Below, piece by piece: positions 25,142 through 33,921 of a stretch of 58,411 nt of DNA (positions are counted from its first letter, which is position 1; every line of letters starts with the position of its first letter). A program made the position numbers and the translations under genes. Below the pieces are notes generated by a model. The model worked only from the letters and a program-made list of their open reading frames with translations, was not told the origin of the DNA and did no database searches. This DNA comes from Candidatus Zhuqueibacterota bacterium (GTDB lineage Bacteria > Zhuqueibacterota > Zhuqueibacteria > Oceanimicrobiales > Oceanimicrobiaceae). The stretch spans positions 1-58,411 of the forward strand of contig JAJDAD010000022.1 in NCBI GenBank assembly GCA_029262055.1, read 5' to 3'.

Positions 25142-25819
25142 CTAGCTGGACAAATCACTCGTGCTGCGTAGCTTAAACCTAATTGGCACGGAGATCCAGA
25201 CTTTCACAGCGCGGTCGCGCTGCTTTGCAGGCTTCCATTCTACTTGCATAACTGCTGCTTGGGCCGCCTTTTCAAAGCCGACTAGCGTTCCCGAATCTTG
25301 CAGAATAGTTGTTTTGAGCGTCCGCCCACTCGTGCTGACTAAGGCAGCCACAATCACCGTACCCTCCATCCCGGCTTTGCGAGCAATCTCGGGGTATCTG
25401 AGGAAAGCATTAATGGCCAACATACCACCTATAGGCACTGGCGCCTGGTCATACGGCACAAAAACATAACCATCATCAACATTGTCGCCCGGCGGTGGCG
25501 GAGGAGGCAGTTCACTCAAATCAAGATTTAGGTTCGTACTTTCGATTGTCAGGTCTTCCGGAATATCTTCACTTTCTGAAGGCACGGGAACCACCGGTCT
25601 TGCCGGTGGTGGAGGTATATTCCGGACTTGCTCGGTCACGGGGATATCTTCAACTTCAATTATGATGGCCTTTTCCGTGACATTGGTTGCATTCATCTCA
25701 AAACCCGGAAAGGCACGAAACAGGATAATATGCAAAACCAATGAAGCGATTATGGACACTTCCAAAGTGGCTTTGTATTTCAGTTTCAGGTCCGCCTCAG
25801 ACGCCTTTACGGGGTACAT
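25142..25819 (-). CDS. TonB-family energy transducer
   Basis: A 225-residue protein: N-terminal cytoplasmic tail, one membrane helix (about 20-38, VSIIASLVLHIILF), Pro-rich periplasmic linker (PPPPARPVVPVP, LPPPPPPG) and a C-terminal TonB domain (YPEIARKAGMEGTVIVAALV ... AVMQVEWKPAKQRDRAVKVW). It would couple proton-motive force to outer-membrane transport, or act as a TonB-like linker. No ExbB/ExbD genes are nearby. It is a close paralogue of the protein at 28413-29081, with the same ESEDIPEDLTIE segment. A well-spaced sigma-54 promoter match lies 55 bases upstream. Confidence 0.9.
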   Translation of the reverse strand: MYPVKASEADLKLKYKATLEVSIIASLVLHIILFRAFPGFEMNATNVTEKAIIIEVEDIPVTEQVRNIPPPPARPVVPVPSESEDIPEDLTIESTNLNLDLSELPPPPPPGDNVDDGYVFVPYDQAPVPIGGMLAINAFLRYPEIARKAGMEGTVIVAALVSTSGRTLKTTILQDSGTLVGFEKAAQAAVMQVEWKPAKQRDRAVKVWISVPIRFKLRSTSDLSS

Positions 25820-25873
25820 TCTCTTCTGCTCATTTTCTGCTGTTGTTGCTTCCCTACTTAGTCAGCAGCCACA

Positions 25874-25889
25874 CGCAAAATATGGGCCA
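25874..25889 (-). promoter_or_regulatory. Candidate sigma-54 promoter of the first tonB-like gene
   Basis: Minus-strand TGGCCCA-TATT-TTGCG. The -24 GG and the full TTGC of the -12 element are at exact spacing. The start codon is 55 bases downstream, giving a predicted leader of about 44 bases. Confidence 0.6.
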
Positions 25890-26097
25890 GAGATTACAGG
25901 AAATACCGAGAGAACCCCCATCTACTCAACGACTTAAAAAACAAATAGATAGAAGAATACATCACAAATGGCGACATGCACGACTGTTCCTAATACCGAG
26001 AATTTCCCGTACTCGAATCTCTTTTTCAGGAAGTGGCCATGGAAAAACAGGCGTCACAATACAGAGTATGGCAGGGCAGGCTTGTTCGGAGAAAAAG

Positions 26098-26832
26098 TCA
26101 GGTGAGGTCTTTCGGTAGTTCCTGCTTGAGGCGTTGGTTGTCCGGTTGTAGCTCGATGGCGCGCTCAAAAGCCTTTCTGGCTTTCTTGGGTTCCCCGAGT
26201 TCCTTGTAGGCCAACCCGAGTTGATAATAGGCTGCGGTGTTGTCAGGCGCCTTCAAACACACCGTTTTAAATTCCTGGGCCGCACGCTCCCACTCGCCCT
26301 TGGTGAGGTACGCCACGGCCAAATGATAGCGCGCCATAATGTTGCGGGGAGAGAGCGTAACGCAGCGGGCGAGATTTACGATGCATTCGTCCAGCAGGCC
26401 CAGGTGAAAACAGGCCAAACCGAGACGATAAAGGGCCGCCTTGTACTCCGGCTCAATCCGCAGTAATGTCCTCAGAAATTGAGCAGAATCCTGCAGATCG
26501 CCCCGGTAGTAATGCACAACGCCGAGATCATAGAAGACATCCTTGAAATCCGGGTCCTGCTCAAGGACATTTCTGTAAATCTCCGTTGCCTGGTCGAGGT
26601 TACCCTCGTGGAACAGAACGTTCCCCAATACCTTCAACGCCATGAGATGAGTAGGGTCGGCCCTGACGATTTCTTCTAGCTGTGTGTGAGCGAGCTGGTT
26701 TTCACCTCTTGCCAGATTCTTCAGTGCCATCAGAAGAAGCTCATCAGACGGCCTGGTCCGAAGAGACTGGCTACATGACGGACAGAAATTAAAAGTACTA
26801 TCTACACCGCTTTTGCATACCGGACATTGCAT
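26098..26832 (-). CDS. TPR protein with N-terminal zinc ribbon
   Basis: A 244-residue protein. An N-terminal zinc-ribbon (CPVCKSGVDSTFNFCPSC) is followed by about six tetratricopeptide repeats, such as ALKVLGNVLFHEGNLDQATE and DVFYDLGVVHYYRGDLQDSA. No catalytic motif is seen. It is closely similar in style to the TPR protein at 16208-16807. AGGAGTCC precedes the ATG, the same ribosome-site context as the CBS gene 96 bases upstream. Confidence 0.86.
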   Translation of the reverse strand: MQCPVCKSGVDSTFNFCPSCSQSLRTRPSDELLLMALKNLARGENQLAHTQLEEIVRADPTHLMALKVLGNVLFHEGNLDQATEIYRNVLEQDPDFKDVFYDLGVVHYYRGDLQDSAQFLRTLLRIEPEYKAALYRLGLACFHLGLLDECIVNLARCVTLSPRNIMARYHLAVAYLTKGEWERAAQEFKTVCLKAPDNTAAYYQLGLAYKELGEPKKARKAFERAIELQPDNQRLKQELPKDLT

Positions 26833-26928
26833 TTTGGACTCCTGGACATTTTCTTCTATCTAACGGCTGTTACCCCCTCCTCTGCAAGCCCCCGGACCAT
26901 CATTGGCCTGATCAGTTGACTGTGCAGC

Positions 26929-27411
26929 TTAGACACTATGTGTTCTAATGGCTTTCAACATGTCCAGCGATGTCACAATTCCGACAATCTTGTCCTGGTC
27001 CGTCACAAACAAACGGTGGATCCTGCCATCGATCATGATGTCAGCCATCTCCGCAAGGCTTTCGCTTTCCGGGACCTTGAAGACAAGCGGGGTCATGATG
27101 TCCCTGACAACCAGTCCGTCGTCCTCACGAATCCGCAGTTCCCTGAAATCGTCTTCATCATAGTCATCCTCCCAGCCCTGCAGGTAGTAGTCGGTCTCGC
27201 CGCTCTGATTTACGATTTTGACCCGCTGGCCGTCATGCCGGACAATATCGGAGAGAGAAACCACGCCCGTCAAGTCGCCTTTTTCGTTCACAACTGGCGC
27301 GCCGGAGATCATTTTCTGGGTAAAAAAAGCAGCCAATTCATGGACGGTCATGTCTTCCGGCACCGACTCCACCTCAGTGCTCATAATGTCTTTGGCGGTC
27401 AAATCTTTCAT
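26929..27411 (-). CDS. Two-CBS-domain protein
   Basis: A 160-residue protein made of two CBS domains (TAKDIMSTEVESVPEDMTVH and VRDIMTPLVFKVPESESLAE) with an acidic insert (YDEDDFRELRIREDD) between them. CBS pairs bind adenosine nucleotides and regulate partner proteins according to energy state. The partner is unknown, but the universal stress protein gene immediately upstream suggests an energy or stress response (inferred). AGGAGTCC precedes the ATG. Confidence 0.9.
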   Translation of the reverse strand: MKDLTAKDIMSTEVESVPEDMTVHELAAFFTQKMISGAPVVNEKGDLTGVVSLSDIVRHDGQRVKIVNQSGETDYYLQGWEDDYDEDDFRELRIREDDGLVVRDIMTPLVFKVPESESLAEMADIMIDGRIHRLFVTDQDKIVGIVTSLDMLKAIRTHSV

Positions 27412-27463
27412 CTCTGGACTCCTCTCATGGGGTTAGAAACGGCAAAGGACCTTTGCCCTGCGC

Positions 27464-28369
27464 CTAACTTTCCGCCCGCAACGTCAATACGGGCCGATCA
27501 GCTTTGCGCAGGACTTTTTCTGTGGTCGAGCCAATTAACATTTTCTCCAGACCGCTCATGCCGTGTTTCACCATCAGCACCAAATCAACATCGGCGGCTT
27601 TTGAGAACTGCACAATCTCGGAATGAGGAACACCTTCACAAACATGCATTTCTACGCTGGCGTGGTCGACATTGCTGTCATCGCTGAACTTTTTCAGAGA
27701 ATCCATCGATTTGTCCAGTAAGTCCGGGTAAGCTTCGGTCATAGAACCTTCGCCCATCAAATAATAGGTTGGGTAGACCCGTTTGTCAACCACATGGAGT
27801 AAATGTAATTTCGCCTGAAACTCTTTGCTTAATTCTGCCGCATGCTTCAGAGCCATCTGTGAAAAATCGGAAAAGTCAACCGGGACGAGAATACTACCGA
27901 GAGCCGGCAACACCTCAGCATCCGGCTCCTGGTGCGCCACTGTCATCACCGGACACGTAGCGTGACGGACGATTCTCTCGGCAATGCTGCCCATTAAGAA
28001 ATGAGGGATCGCGGCCCGGCCGTGTGTCCCCATCACAATCAAATCATAGTCATTCTGCTTCTGGTAAAGCGAGATCTCGTCCGCAGGAGAAATCCCACGC
28101 ACCACCACCTCTTCAAACGAGTGCGGCTTGTGCTTTAAATTTAAGTCCTGCATCCTTGACCGCGCACTTGCTTCCAGCTTCTCATAGAGTTTTTCAAGTT
28201 CGGGAAAGTTCTTTTCCACCTGCGAGGTGTCCTCCTGAAACAGAGAGACCACGTGTAGTAAGGTCAGCCGTGAAGCAAACCTCTCAGCCAGGAGCACCGC
28301 ATGCCGCAAAGCCTGACGCGCATGTTTTGAAAAATCTGTGGGCAGCAAGATGTTCTTGTAAGGACGCAT
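27464..28369 (-). CDS. Tandem universal stress protein (UspA)
   Basis: A 301-residue protein with two Usp domains. The first carries the ATP-binding pattern GTHGRAAIPHFLMGSIAE (GxxG-N9-GS). The second has a partly altered copy (KHGMSGLEKMLIGSTTE). Tandem Usp proteins bind ATP and respond to starvation, oxygen or redox stress. It lies 52 bases upstream of the CBS gene in the same direction, with AGGAGTC before the start. Confidence 0.92.
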   Translation of the reverse strand: MRPYKNILLPTDFSKHARQALRHAVLLAERFASRLTLLHVVSLFQEDTSQVEKNFPELEKLYEKLEASARSRMQDLNLKHKPHSFEEVVVRGISPADEISLYQKQNDYDLIVMGTHGRAAIPHFLMGSIAERIVRHATCPVMTVAHQEPDAEVLPALGSILVPVDFSDFSQMALKHAAELSKEFQAKLHLLHVVDKRVYPTYYLMGEGSMTEAYPDLLDKSMDSLKKFSDDSNVDHASVEMHVCEGVPHSEIVQFSKAADVDLVLMVKHGMSGLEKMLIGSTTEKVLRKADRPVLTLRAES

Positions 28370-28412
28370 TTTGACTCCTACTCTTCCGGGAATCGTGTGA
28401 TGTTTTGACTGC

Positions 28413-29081
28413 TCAGGTCCGGTTCTCGTCCAGTCTGAAATTGATCGGAATGGATACCCAGACTTTCACCGGTCTATCTCGTTGCAGAGCAGGCCTCCAC
28501 TTCATCTTCATGAGAGCGCGCTGTGCTGCTTCCTCAAAACCGAATGTCGAGCTGGGCGCGCCCTTCAAAATTTGGGTCCTGATCGAATTGCCCTTTTCAT
28601 CGATCAGGACCCCGACTATCACTCTGGCCTCTATGCCAGCTTTGCGGGCAATTTCAGGATACTTCAGGTTCTTGTGGAGCCTGGAATAACCACCGATGGG
28701 CTCCGGTGGATTGTCATATGGAATAAACTCATATTCCTCGTACCTGCCGTAGTCAGGAGGGGGAGGCGGAGGCGCCGTAATATCAGACAGATCCAGATCG
28801 GTGACCTCGATTGTCATATCTTCGGGGATGTCCTCACTCTCGGTCGGAACCGGAATCGAAGGACGGGGGGGAGGGGGCGGTCGTTTGATTTGTTCGGTGG
28901 GGGGGATATCTTCAACCAGAATTTCGATGTCGGCGCTGGTCGCAGGTCCTGTGGAGACATCGAAAGCGGGAACGACCCTGAAAAGCAACAAGTGAATTAC
29001 AAGGGATCCGATTAGGCCTAATTCAAGCACTTTCCTGTGCTTAAGCTTCAAGTCAACGTTAGGTCTCTTTTTTGAAACCAA
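28413..29081 (-). CDS. TonB-family energy transducer (second paralogue)
   Basis: A 222-residue protein with one N-terminal membrane helix (LIGSLVIHLLLFRV), a Pro-rich linker (RPPPPPRPSIPVP, APPPPPPDYG) and a C-terminal TonB domain (YPEIARKAGIEARVIVGVLI ... MKMKWRPALQRDRPVKVW). It is clearly duplicated from, or with, the gene at 25142-25819. It starts at TTG, supported by a near-perfect AAGGAGGTGG site. A well-spaced sigma-54 promoter match lies 64 bases upstream. No ExbBD is in the window. Confidence 0.9.
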   Translation of the reverse strand: MVSKKRPNVDLKLKHRKVLELGLIGSLVIHLLLFRVVPAFDVSTGPATSADIEILVEDIPPTEQIKRPPPPPRPSIPVPTESEDIPEDMTIEVTDLDLSDITAPPPPPPDYGRYEEYEFIPYDNPPEPIGGYSRLHKNLKYPEIARKAGIEARVIVGVLIDEKGNSIRTQILKGAPSSTFGFEEAAQRALMKMKWRPALQRDRPVKVWVSIPINFRLDENRT

Positions 29082-29460
29082 AATAGTTCCACCTCCTTAA
29101 GATGTTAGAGAATACCCGGAGGAGTGACAGCTGCCGGAGTAAACCGCAAAGCATATACCAAATAGCCAACCGGCAGTTGCTGATCTATTAAGGCGATAAT
29201 TTCTTTGAGTTTAAATTCGTTGGCCAGGTATTCCGTGCCGGCTCAGGTTTTATCATAATTGGGAATTTGCGGATAATATTTCAGGAGCCTAGGAATAAGC
29301 CATCACAAGGCTCTCGGCAGCAAGTGGATTAAGAAAAACCGCGGCGATCAAAGCTTCGAAACAAATGAGATCCGGGAAAGTTAGATTTCAGTAGACTTTG
29401 GAAGTCGAACTTTATTTCTTCCTTAAACTCAACTCCTACAACGGTCACGGCTCACTCCAA
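29082..29460. other. Divergent intergenic region
   Basis: Separates the minus-strand tonB paralogue from the plus-strand lipoprotein operon. It contains the -24/-12 element at 29145-29160 and a pair of CTGCCGG/CCGGCAG half-sites flanking it (about 29130 and 29173). I see no obvious promoter for the plus-strand operon and no gene. Confidence 0.55.
29145..29160 (-). promoter_or_regulatory. Candidate sigma-54 promoter of the second tonB-like gene
   Basis: Minus-strand TGGTATA-TGCT-TTGCG. GG and GC are at the required distance and the -12 TTGCG is identical to that of the other tonB promoter. It lies 64 bases upstream of the TTG start. Confidence 0.6.
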
Positions 29461-32082
29461 ATGACATTCGGGCGTCGCAACACCTATTTTTCCCTTGTCC
29501 TGCTGCTCTATTGCTGCAGTGCCTGTGCGCCCAACAAGTACCGGTCTCATTCTCAGACAAAACACGACTCCGGCAATATCCTCACGGTGAGCGATAGCGC
29601 CCTGACCCGGGCCACTTTGGAACTGCTTGCCCGGGAAGGTTCCCCAGACAGTGAAGACTACAAAACCCTGAGACAGGCCTTTGACCACGCCCTGGCGACC
29701 TACCTTGCCCGGTCAGGCAGACAATTGCCGACAGAGCTTAGAGTCCGGCATGATGGCATGACCTTCGTCTTTCCCCTGCAAATCATACGCTCTGGCTCGG
29801 ACAGACATCCGGTGACGCCACAACCGGCACAAGCGTGGCGGACAGTCACCAACACGCTCCGCGGAGACCTTCTGGATCTCGTACCGTATCCCGACGGCTC
29901 AAAAAAACCTGGAAAATTCCTCGCCTTGTTCGCGGACTCCCTGGTCGTCATCACCTGGTCAGGCTCGAAGGTGCGAACCAAGAGCCACTGGTTCCACCCT
30001 GTTCAGTTTCGCAATGTCAAACCGTCGTTTCCCACCGGTATGATAAATTTGTCGAATCATGGCGGCCGCAAAACAGTGGAGTTAGTGTCCTCGTCATTGC
30101 GGCAGGGGATCGCCTTCGAGGTGCGCGGAAAAAACCTGCAGGCACTCATGGAAACGCCCGGGCCAGCCACAAACACAGCGCCGGCTAATTGGAACCTGAA
30201 TGAAGAAACCGGCGCTTACACCGATCCCGGAATTGCCCCGGGGCAGTTTTTGAGCTACCTGCGATTACCACGGAAGCGTTACCTCACATTGGACGAAAGT
30301 GGTTTTATCAATGTGTACCAATCTGACAGCTCGGAGCCGATTTGGCGATCGCAGCGAGCCTGGGGCGACCGCCTGTTCGCCGTGCAAAAACAAACTGTCG
30401 TTGTGTGCGACAGCCGGCAAACCTCCTTCGTCGCGTTCGCCACCGAAGGCCGGGGCCTGAGGCTTTTGGGACAATCTCCGAGATTTCCCGGAACGGTCTC
30501 AGCCGTAACCAGGGCACGCGACGGCCGGAAAGATGGCTATCTGGTGGCCACCAAAATACCGACAGGACCCTTTCAAACTGCGCAGCACTTGCTTTTCATT
30601 ACGAATGACAACATCGGGTGGCAGTTACCGGTGACAGTTGCGCCGCCTCAATTTCCTGATTTCGGAGCATCCTTGTCAGTATTGGTGGACGCACCGTTGC
30701 CTGAAATTCAAGATCATGCATGGCGCCGGTTACCGCGGATTGTTTTTCGCAGCTTGTATGAAACACCGTATGAACTTGATGACCGCCAGAAGCTAAAGCC
30801 TGTGCTGGTGGCGGAGGCATCGCCGGATGAACATTTTCGGATTTGGGATATTGAACTGCGCTCCGACGTCAACTTTGCGGATGGGACGGCGCTGACCGGC
30901 AAAACTCTTCTCTCAAGCTGGCGGACCAATTGGTTGCAGTGTGCCCGGGCTCGCTGCCCTTTGCGCCCACTCTGGTCGAACATTCTCGGCGCTGAAGAGT
31001 TCATCGCTGGTGCCCGGGATTCCATTTCGGGCATACAAACCATCGGTAGCCGGCAACTCAGAATTTTCCTCAAACAACCCCGCCCGGATTTTCTGCGCGA
31101 GTTAACTGTGCGTTGTTTTGCGCCCAGCAAGACTGCTGGCAACAAAATATATCCAATCGGCACCGGTGCGTTTTTGGCGGAAGAGTTAGTTCAAGACGGT
31201 CGCCTCACCCGGCTTGTTTGCCGCAGAAATTCCTACTACCGCCACGGTCAACCTCCCTTGCAGGAAATCAGGTTTTCCTTCCGTGGCGAAGAAACGCTTG
31301 ACTACCTGGCCGAAGCCACTTCTGCCGCAACTCAGATCAAACGAAAACACCAGCTCGATTTTCTAAAGAAAACGGGCACCCACGTAGTCCGAAAACTCGC
31401 GCAAGAGACTACCTACTTCGCGGCGCTAAACCCGGGCGGCCCAGGTCTCGCGACAGCAGACCGCCGAAACGCCATCATCACGGAAACGAACCAGCGCAAC
31501 CTGATCGCCAACATCATGACCGAAGCCGAGGCCGAACCGGCCGGCTCTTTTTTCGGCATCGAATCGACAATTTTACCGGCGGGGGAAGCCGGGCAGTCAG
31601 GCCGGACCTCCACGCTTTTGCTTGTCTCCTGCAAACAACAAGATCCGGTGGCGGTTCAAATAGCGGAACGAATGGTCGCGCGCCTAAATCAAACCGGCAG
31701 GCCCGCGCGGCTGCAGAAAATGACCGGCACGGCATTTGGCACATTGTTGAGAAGCGGACGCTACCATATCGCCATCGACGCATTTAACTCTACATTCGGC
31801 GTATCACCTCTGAGTTTACTTGCTCTCAACTGGCAGGGATATGTCTTTTATCCTGATCTGACCCGCCGTTTGGAAGAGAGTCAGCAATCTCCCGGCAAAG
31901 GCAGCGCCGCCGAAATGGAAAGAACGCTTATTTCTGAAGGCCTGCTCGCACCCATAGTCCGAATCAGAGAGTATGCGGTCTTGCCGCCGGCCCTCCGGAA
32001 CTTTGACCCGGCCGGTGTTGGTCAACTGAATCTCGCCAGGGCATGGCGACCAGCTAAATATGGAAATTTTGAAAAGAAATAG
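29461..32082 (+). CDS. Large lipoprotein with peptide-binding (SBP family 5)-like domain
   Basis: An 873-residue lipoprotein: signal sequence with lipobox (LLYCCSAC; Cys followed by APNK). The first ~400 residues look beta-rich and could be propeller-like; I do not recognise the fold. The second half resembles the extracellular solute-binding family 5 of oligopeptide transporters (IVFRSLYETPYELDD, WDIELRSDVNFADGTALTG, PIGTGAFLAEELVQDGRLTRLVCRRNSYY). No permease or ATPase genes follow; instead the gene overlaps a sensor kinase by 23 bases. That suggests a ligand-sensing subunit rather than a transport receptor (inferred). A TTG at 29398 would add 21 residues before the signal peptide, so I prefer the ATG. 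Confidence 0.78.
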   Translation: MTFGRRNTYFSLVLLLYCCSACAPNKYRSHSQTKHDSGNILTVSDSALTRATLELLAREGSPDSEDYKTLRQAFDHALATYLARSGRQLPTELRVRHDGMTFVFPLQIIRSGSDRHPVTPQPAQAWRTVTNTLRGDLLDLVPYPDGSKKPGKFLALFADSLVVITWSGSKVRTKSHWFHPVQFRNVKPSFPTGMINLSNHGGRKTVELVSSSLRQGIAFEVRGKNLQALMETPGPATNTAPANWNLNEETGAYTDPGIAPGQFLSYLRLPRKRYLTLDESGFINVYQSDSSEPIWRSQRAWGDRLFAVQKQTVVVCDSRQTSFVAFATEGRGLRLLGQSPRFPGTVSAVTRARDGRKDGYLVATKIPTGPFQTAQHLLFITNDNIGWQLPVTVAPPQFPDFGASLSVLVDAPLPEIQDHAWRRLPRIVFRSLYETPYELDDRQKLKPVLVAEASPDEHFRIWDIELRSDVNFADGTALTGKTLLSSWRTNWLQCARARCPLRPLWSNILGAEEFIAGARDSISGIQTIGSRQLRIFLKQPRPDFLRELTVRCFAPSKTAGNKIYPIGTGAFLAEELVQDGRLTRLVCRRNSYYRHGQPPLQEIRFSFRGEETLDYLAEATSAATQIKRKHQLDFLKKTGTHVVRKLAQETTYFAALNPGGPGLATADRRNAIITETNQRNLIANIMTEAEAEPAGSFFGIESTILPAGEAGQSGRTSTLLLVSCKQQDPVAVQIAERMVARLNQTGRPARLQKMTGTAFGTLLRSGRYHIAIDAFNSTFGVSPLSLLALNWQGYVFYPDLTRRLEESQQSPGKGSAAEMERTLISEGLLAPIVRIREYAVLPPALRNFDPAGVGQLNLARAWRPAKYGNFEKK

Positions 32083-33826
32083 CCTCTCAAAGAAAATCGC
32101 TGCCGCCACTATCGCGCTGGTCGTGATTACAGTGGGCCTGGTCACTCTGGCAGTGAGGCAGTCCGTAATTTCCCAGTTCAAATCGCAATACGCCGACCAG
32201 GTGGCAGCATCGTTGCACGCGGTCGAAGACAAGCTCGCGACCGAACAAAGTGCAATCAGTGCGCGCCTGTCAGAGTTTGGCAGGCAGATGCGCACCGACA
32301 GCGATCTGCGCTTGCATCTGGGAGAGAGCGAGATCAATTCCTTCGTGGTCGATTACGCGTCGTCTTATATGGCAACACTCGGCCTGCAGGTGCTCACGCT
32401 TGTGGATGCCGGTCACCAGGTGGTAAGCTCGGGCCACGCGCGCAACGACTTCGGGAGCGACATGTACTGGCTGGTCCGCGCACTGCGTGAGTCGGCAGGG
32501 CGGCCCGTTCTGGCCCACCTTACAAACAGTGGTGAAAACCTGGTCGTCCTCGCCAGGATGGACTCTCTGGTCCTGCACAGAAGGCCTTTTTACCTGGTCG
32601 GCGGCAAAAAGATCGACCGGAAACTGCTCACAAGCTTCACTGACATCAAGGGACAGTTTTGTCTTTTGAAACTCCCCGGGCTGGCCATTGCTCCTGAATC
32701 AGCAGAGGCCGGTGCGCTTCTAAAAAACCTGCAAGCAACAAAATCCGTGCAGCTCTGGCAGTATGAAATCTCGGAAGAATACACGCTCGGACAAATCCAC
32801 ATTGCACTGAACACACCGGCAGGCACGGACGATGCAACCCTCTTCCTGCTTCATCCAAAAACAAACTTGAATCAACTGCTTCGGCGAATGAACCGGAGCG
32901 TGCTGTTTATCAGCTCTGCCGGAATCATTCTGGCAGTCCTGTTATCGCTCTGGTTGGGCCGCTCGGTTTCGAAGCCTCTGCGCAGCCTGGCAACCGCCGC
33001 AAAAAACCTTAAGCTAAACACGCTGGAAGCTGACTTCGATGTGGATACCAATGACGAAGTAGGTACGCTTAACGAAGCTCTGAATGACATGCTAACGAGG
33101 TTACGGGTAAATCGGGTGCACCTTGCCGCGGCCGAAAAAAAGGCCAGTTTCGCGGAAATCGCACGCCAGGTCAACCATGACATCAAGAACGGGTTTATCC
33201 CGATTCGTAATATCATGCAGCATTGGCAGGAAGTAGCACAGGACAACAAAGAGAACCTGGCCCGGGTTTTTGAAGAGCGTAAAGCAACTGTACTCGACAG
33301 CTTATCTTACCTGGAAGGCCTGGCCCGCGATTATTCGCGCCTGCGCCCGCAGAGCAAACAGACCTCCGTGAACGTAAATGAAATTGTGGCGAACCTGGTC
33401 CGCAGCTACACTGGAGTTGGGAATGGCGCTCTGCATATTGAGTTTCACCCACAAGCCGAGGCTTCGGTGCTTGCCGACGCTGTTCAGCTACGGCGCGCAT
33501 TTGAAAACTTGCTGCAAAACGCAATCGAAGCGATCACGGGCAAAGGAAGCATTCTAATCAAGACTTCCTTGCAAGAAAAATTTCTCCTGCTCACGGTTAG
33601 TGACACCGGATCAGGCATTCCTCCCGATGTCAGGTCGCGACTGTTTGAAGCCCATTTTACGACCAAATCCCAAGGAACGGGACTCGGCTTGGTCAATGTT
33701 AAGAGAATTATCGAAGAGGCTGGCGGCACGATATCGATTGACAGCCAGGTGAGCAAGGGCACCACGGTCTCGGTAACCTTGCCGGTCAGTGCATCAAGGC
33801 AATCTAAGACCGATGGCACCGATTGA
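32060..33826 (+). CDS. NtrY-like membrane sensor histidine kinase
   Basis: A 588-residue kinase: helix 1 (about 12-32), a ~240-residue periplasmic sensor, helix 2 (about 283-303, VLFISSAGIILAVLLSLWLG), HAMP, a HisKA whose His lies in IARQVNHDIKNGFIPI (NtrY has IARRIAHEIKNPLTPI), and HATPase (NLLQNAIEAI, DTGSGIP, GTGLGLV). Its start lies inside the end of the lipoprotein gene, so translation is coupled and the lipoprotein probably feeds its periplasmic domain. The regulator gene downstream is the likely partner. Confidence 0.9.
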   Translation: MEILKRNSLSKKIAAATIALVVITVGLVTLAVRQSVISQFKSQYADQVAASLHAVEDKLATEQSAISARLSEFGRQMRTDSDLRLHLGESEINSFVVDYASSYMATLGLQVLTLVDAGHQVVSSGHARNDFGSDMYWLVRALRESAGRPVLAHLTNSGENLVVLARMDSLVLHRRPFYLVGGKKIDRKLLTSFTDIKGQFCLLKLPGLAIAPESAEAGALLKNLQATKSVQLWQYEISEEYTLGQIHIALNTPAGTDDATLFLLHPKTNLNQLLRRMNRSVLFISSAGIILAVLLSLWLGRSVSKPLRSLATAAKNLKLNTLEADFDVDTNDEVGTLNEALNDMLTRLRVNRVHLAAAEKKASFAEIARQVNHDIKNGFIPIRNIMQHWQEVAQDNKENLARVFEERKATVLDSLSYLEGLARDYSRLRPQSKQTSVNVNEIVANLVRSYTGVGNGALHIEFHPQAEASVLADAVQLRRAFENLLQNAIEAITGKGSILIKTSLQEKFLLLTVSDTGSGIPPDVRSRLFEAHFTTKSQGTGLGLVNVKRIIEEAGGTISIDSQVSKGTTVSVTLPVSASRQSKTDGTD

Positions 33827-33921
33827 GCGGTCTTGTGACGTAATGCTGCAAATCCCAACTTGGGGTCCACCGTGTCCTCCTATGCCAGTAAACGAACGCG
33901 GTCAAAATACTCAGGAATCAG

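Noticed and set aside
24970-25176. 68-codon plus-strand frame next to the PAS kinase
   Set aside because: It runs through the tonB terminator hairpin and overlaps the end of the tonB gene; no ribosome site.
26885-26901. Sigma-54-like element ahead of the zinc-ribbon TPR gene
   Set aside because: TGGTCCG and TTGCA are both present but the gap is one base too long, and -24/-12 spacing is strict.
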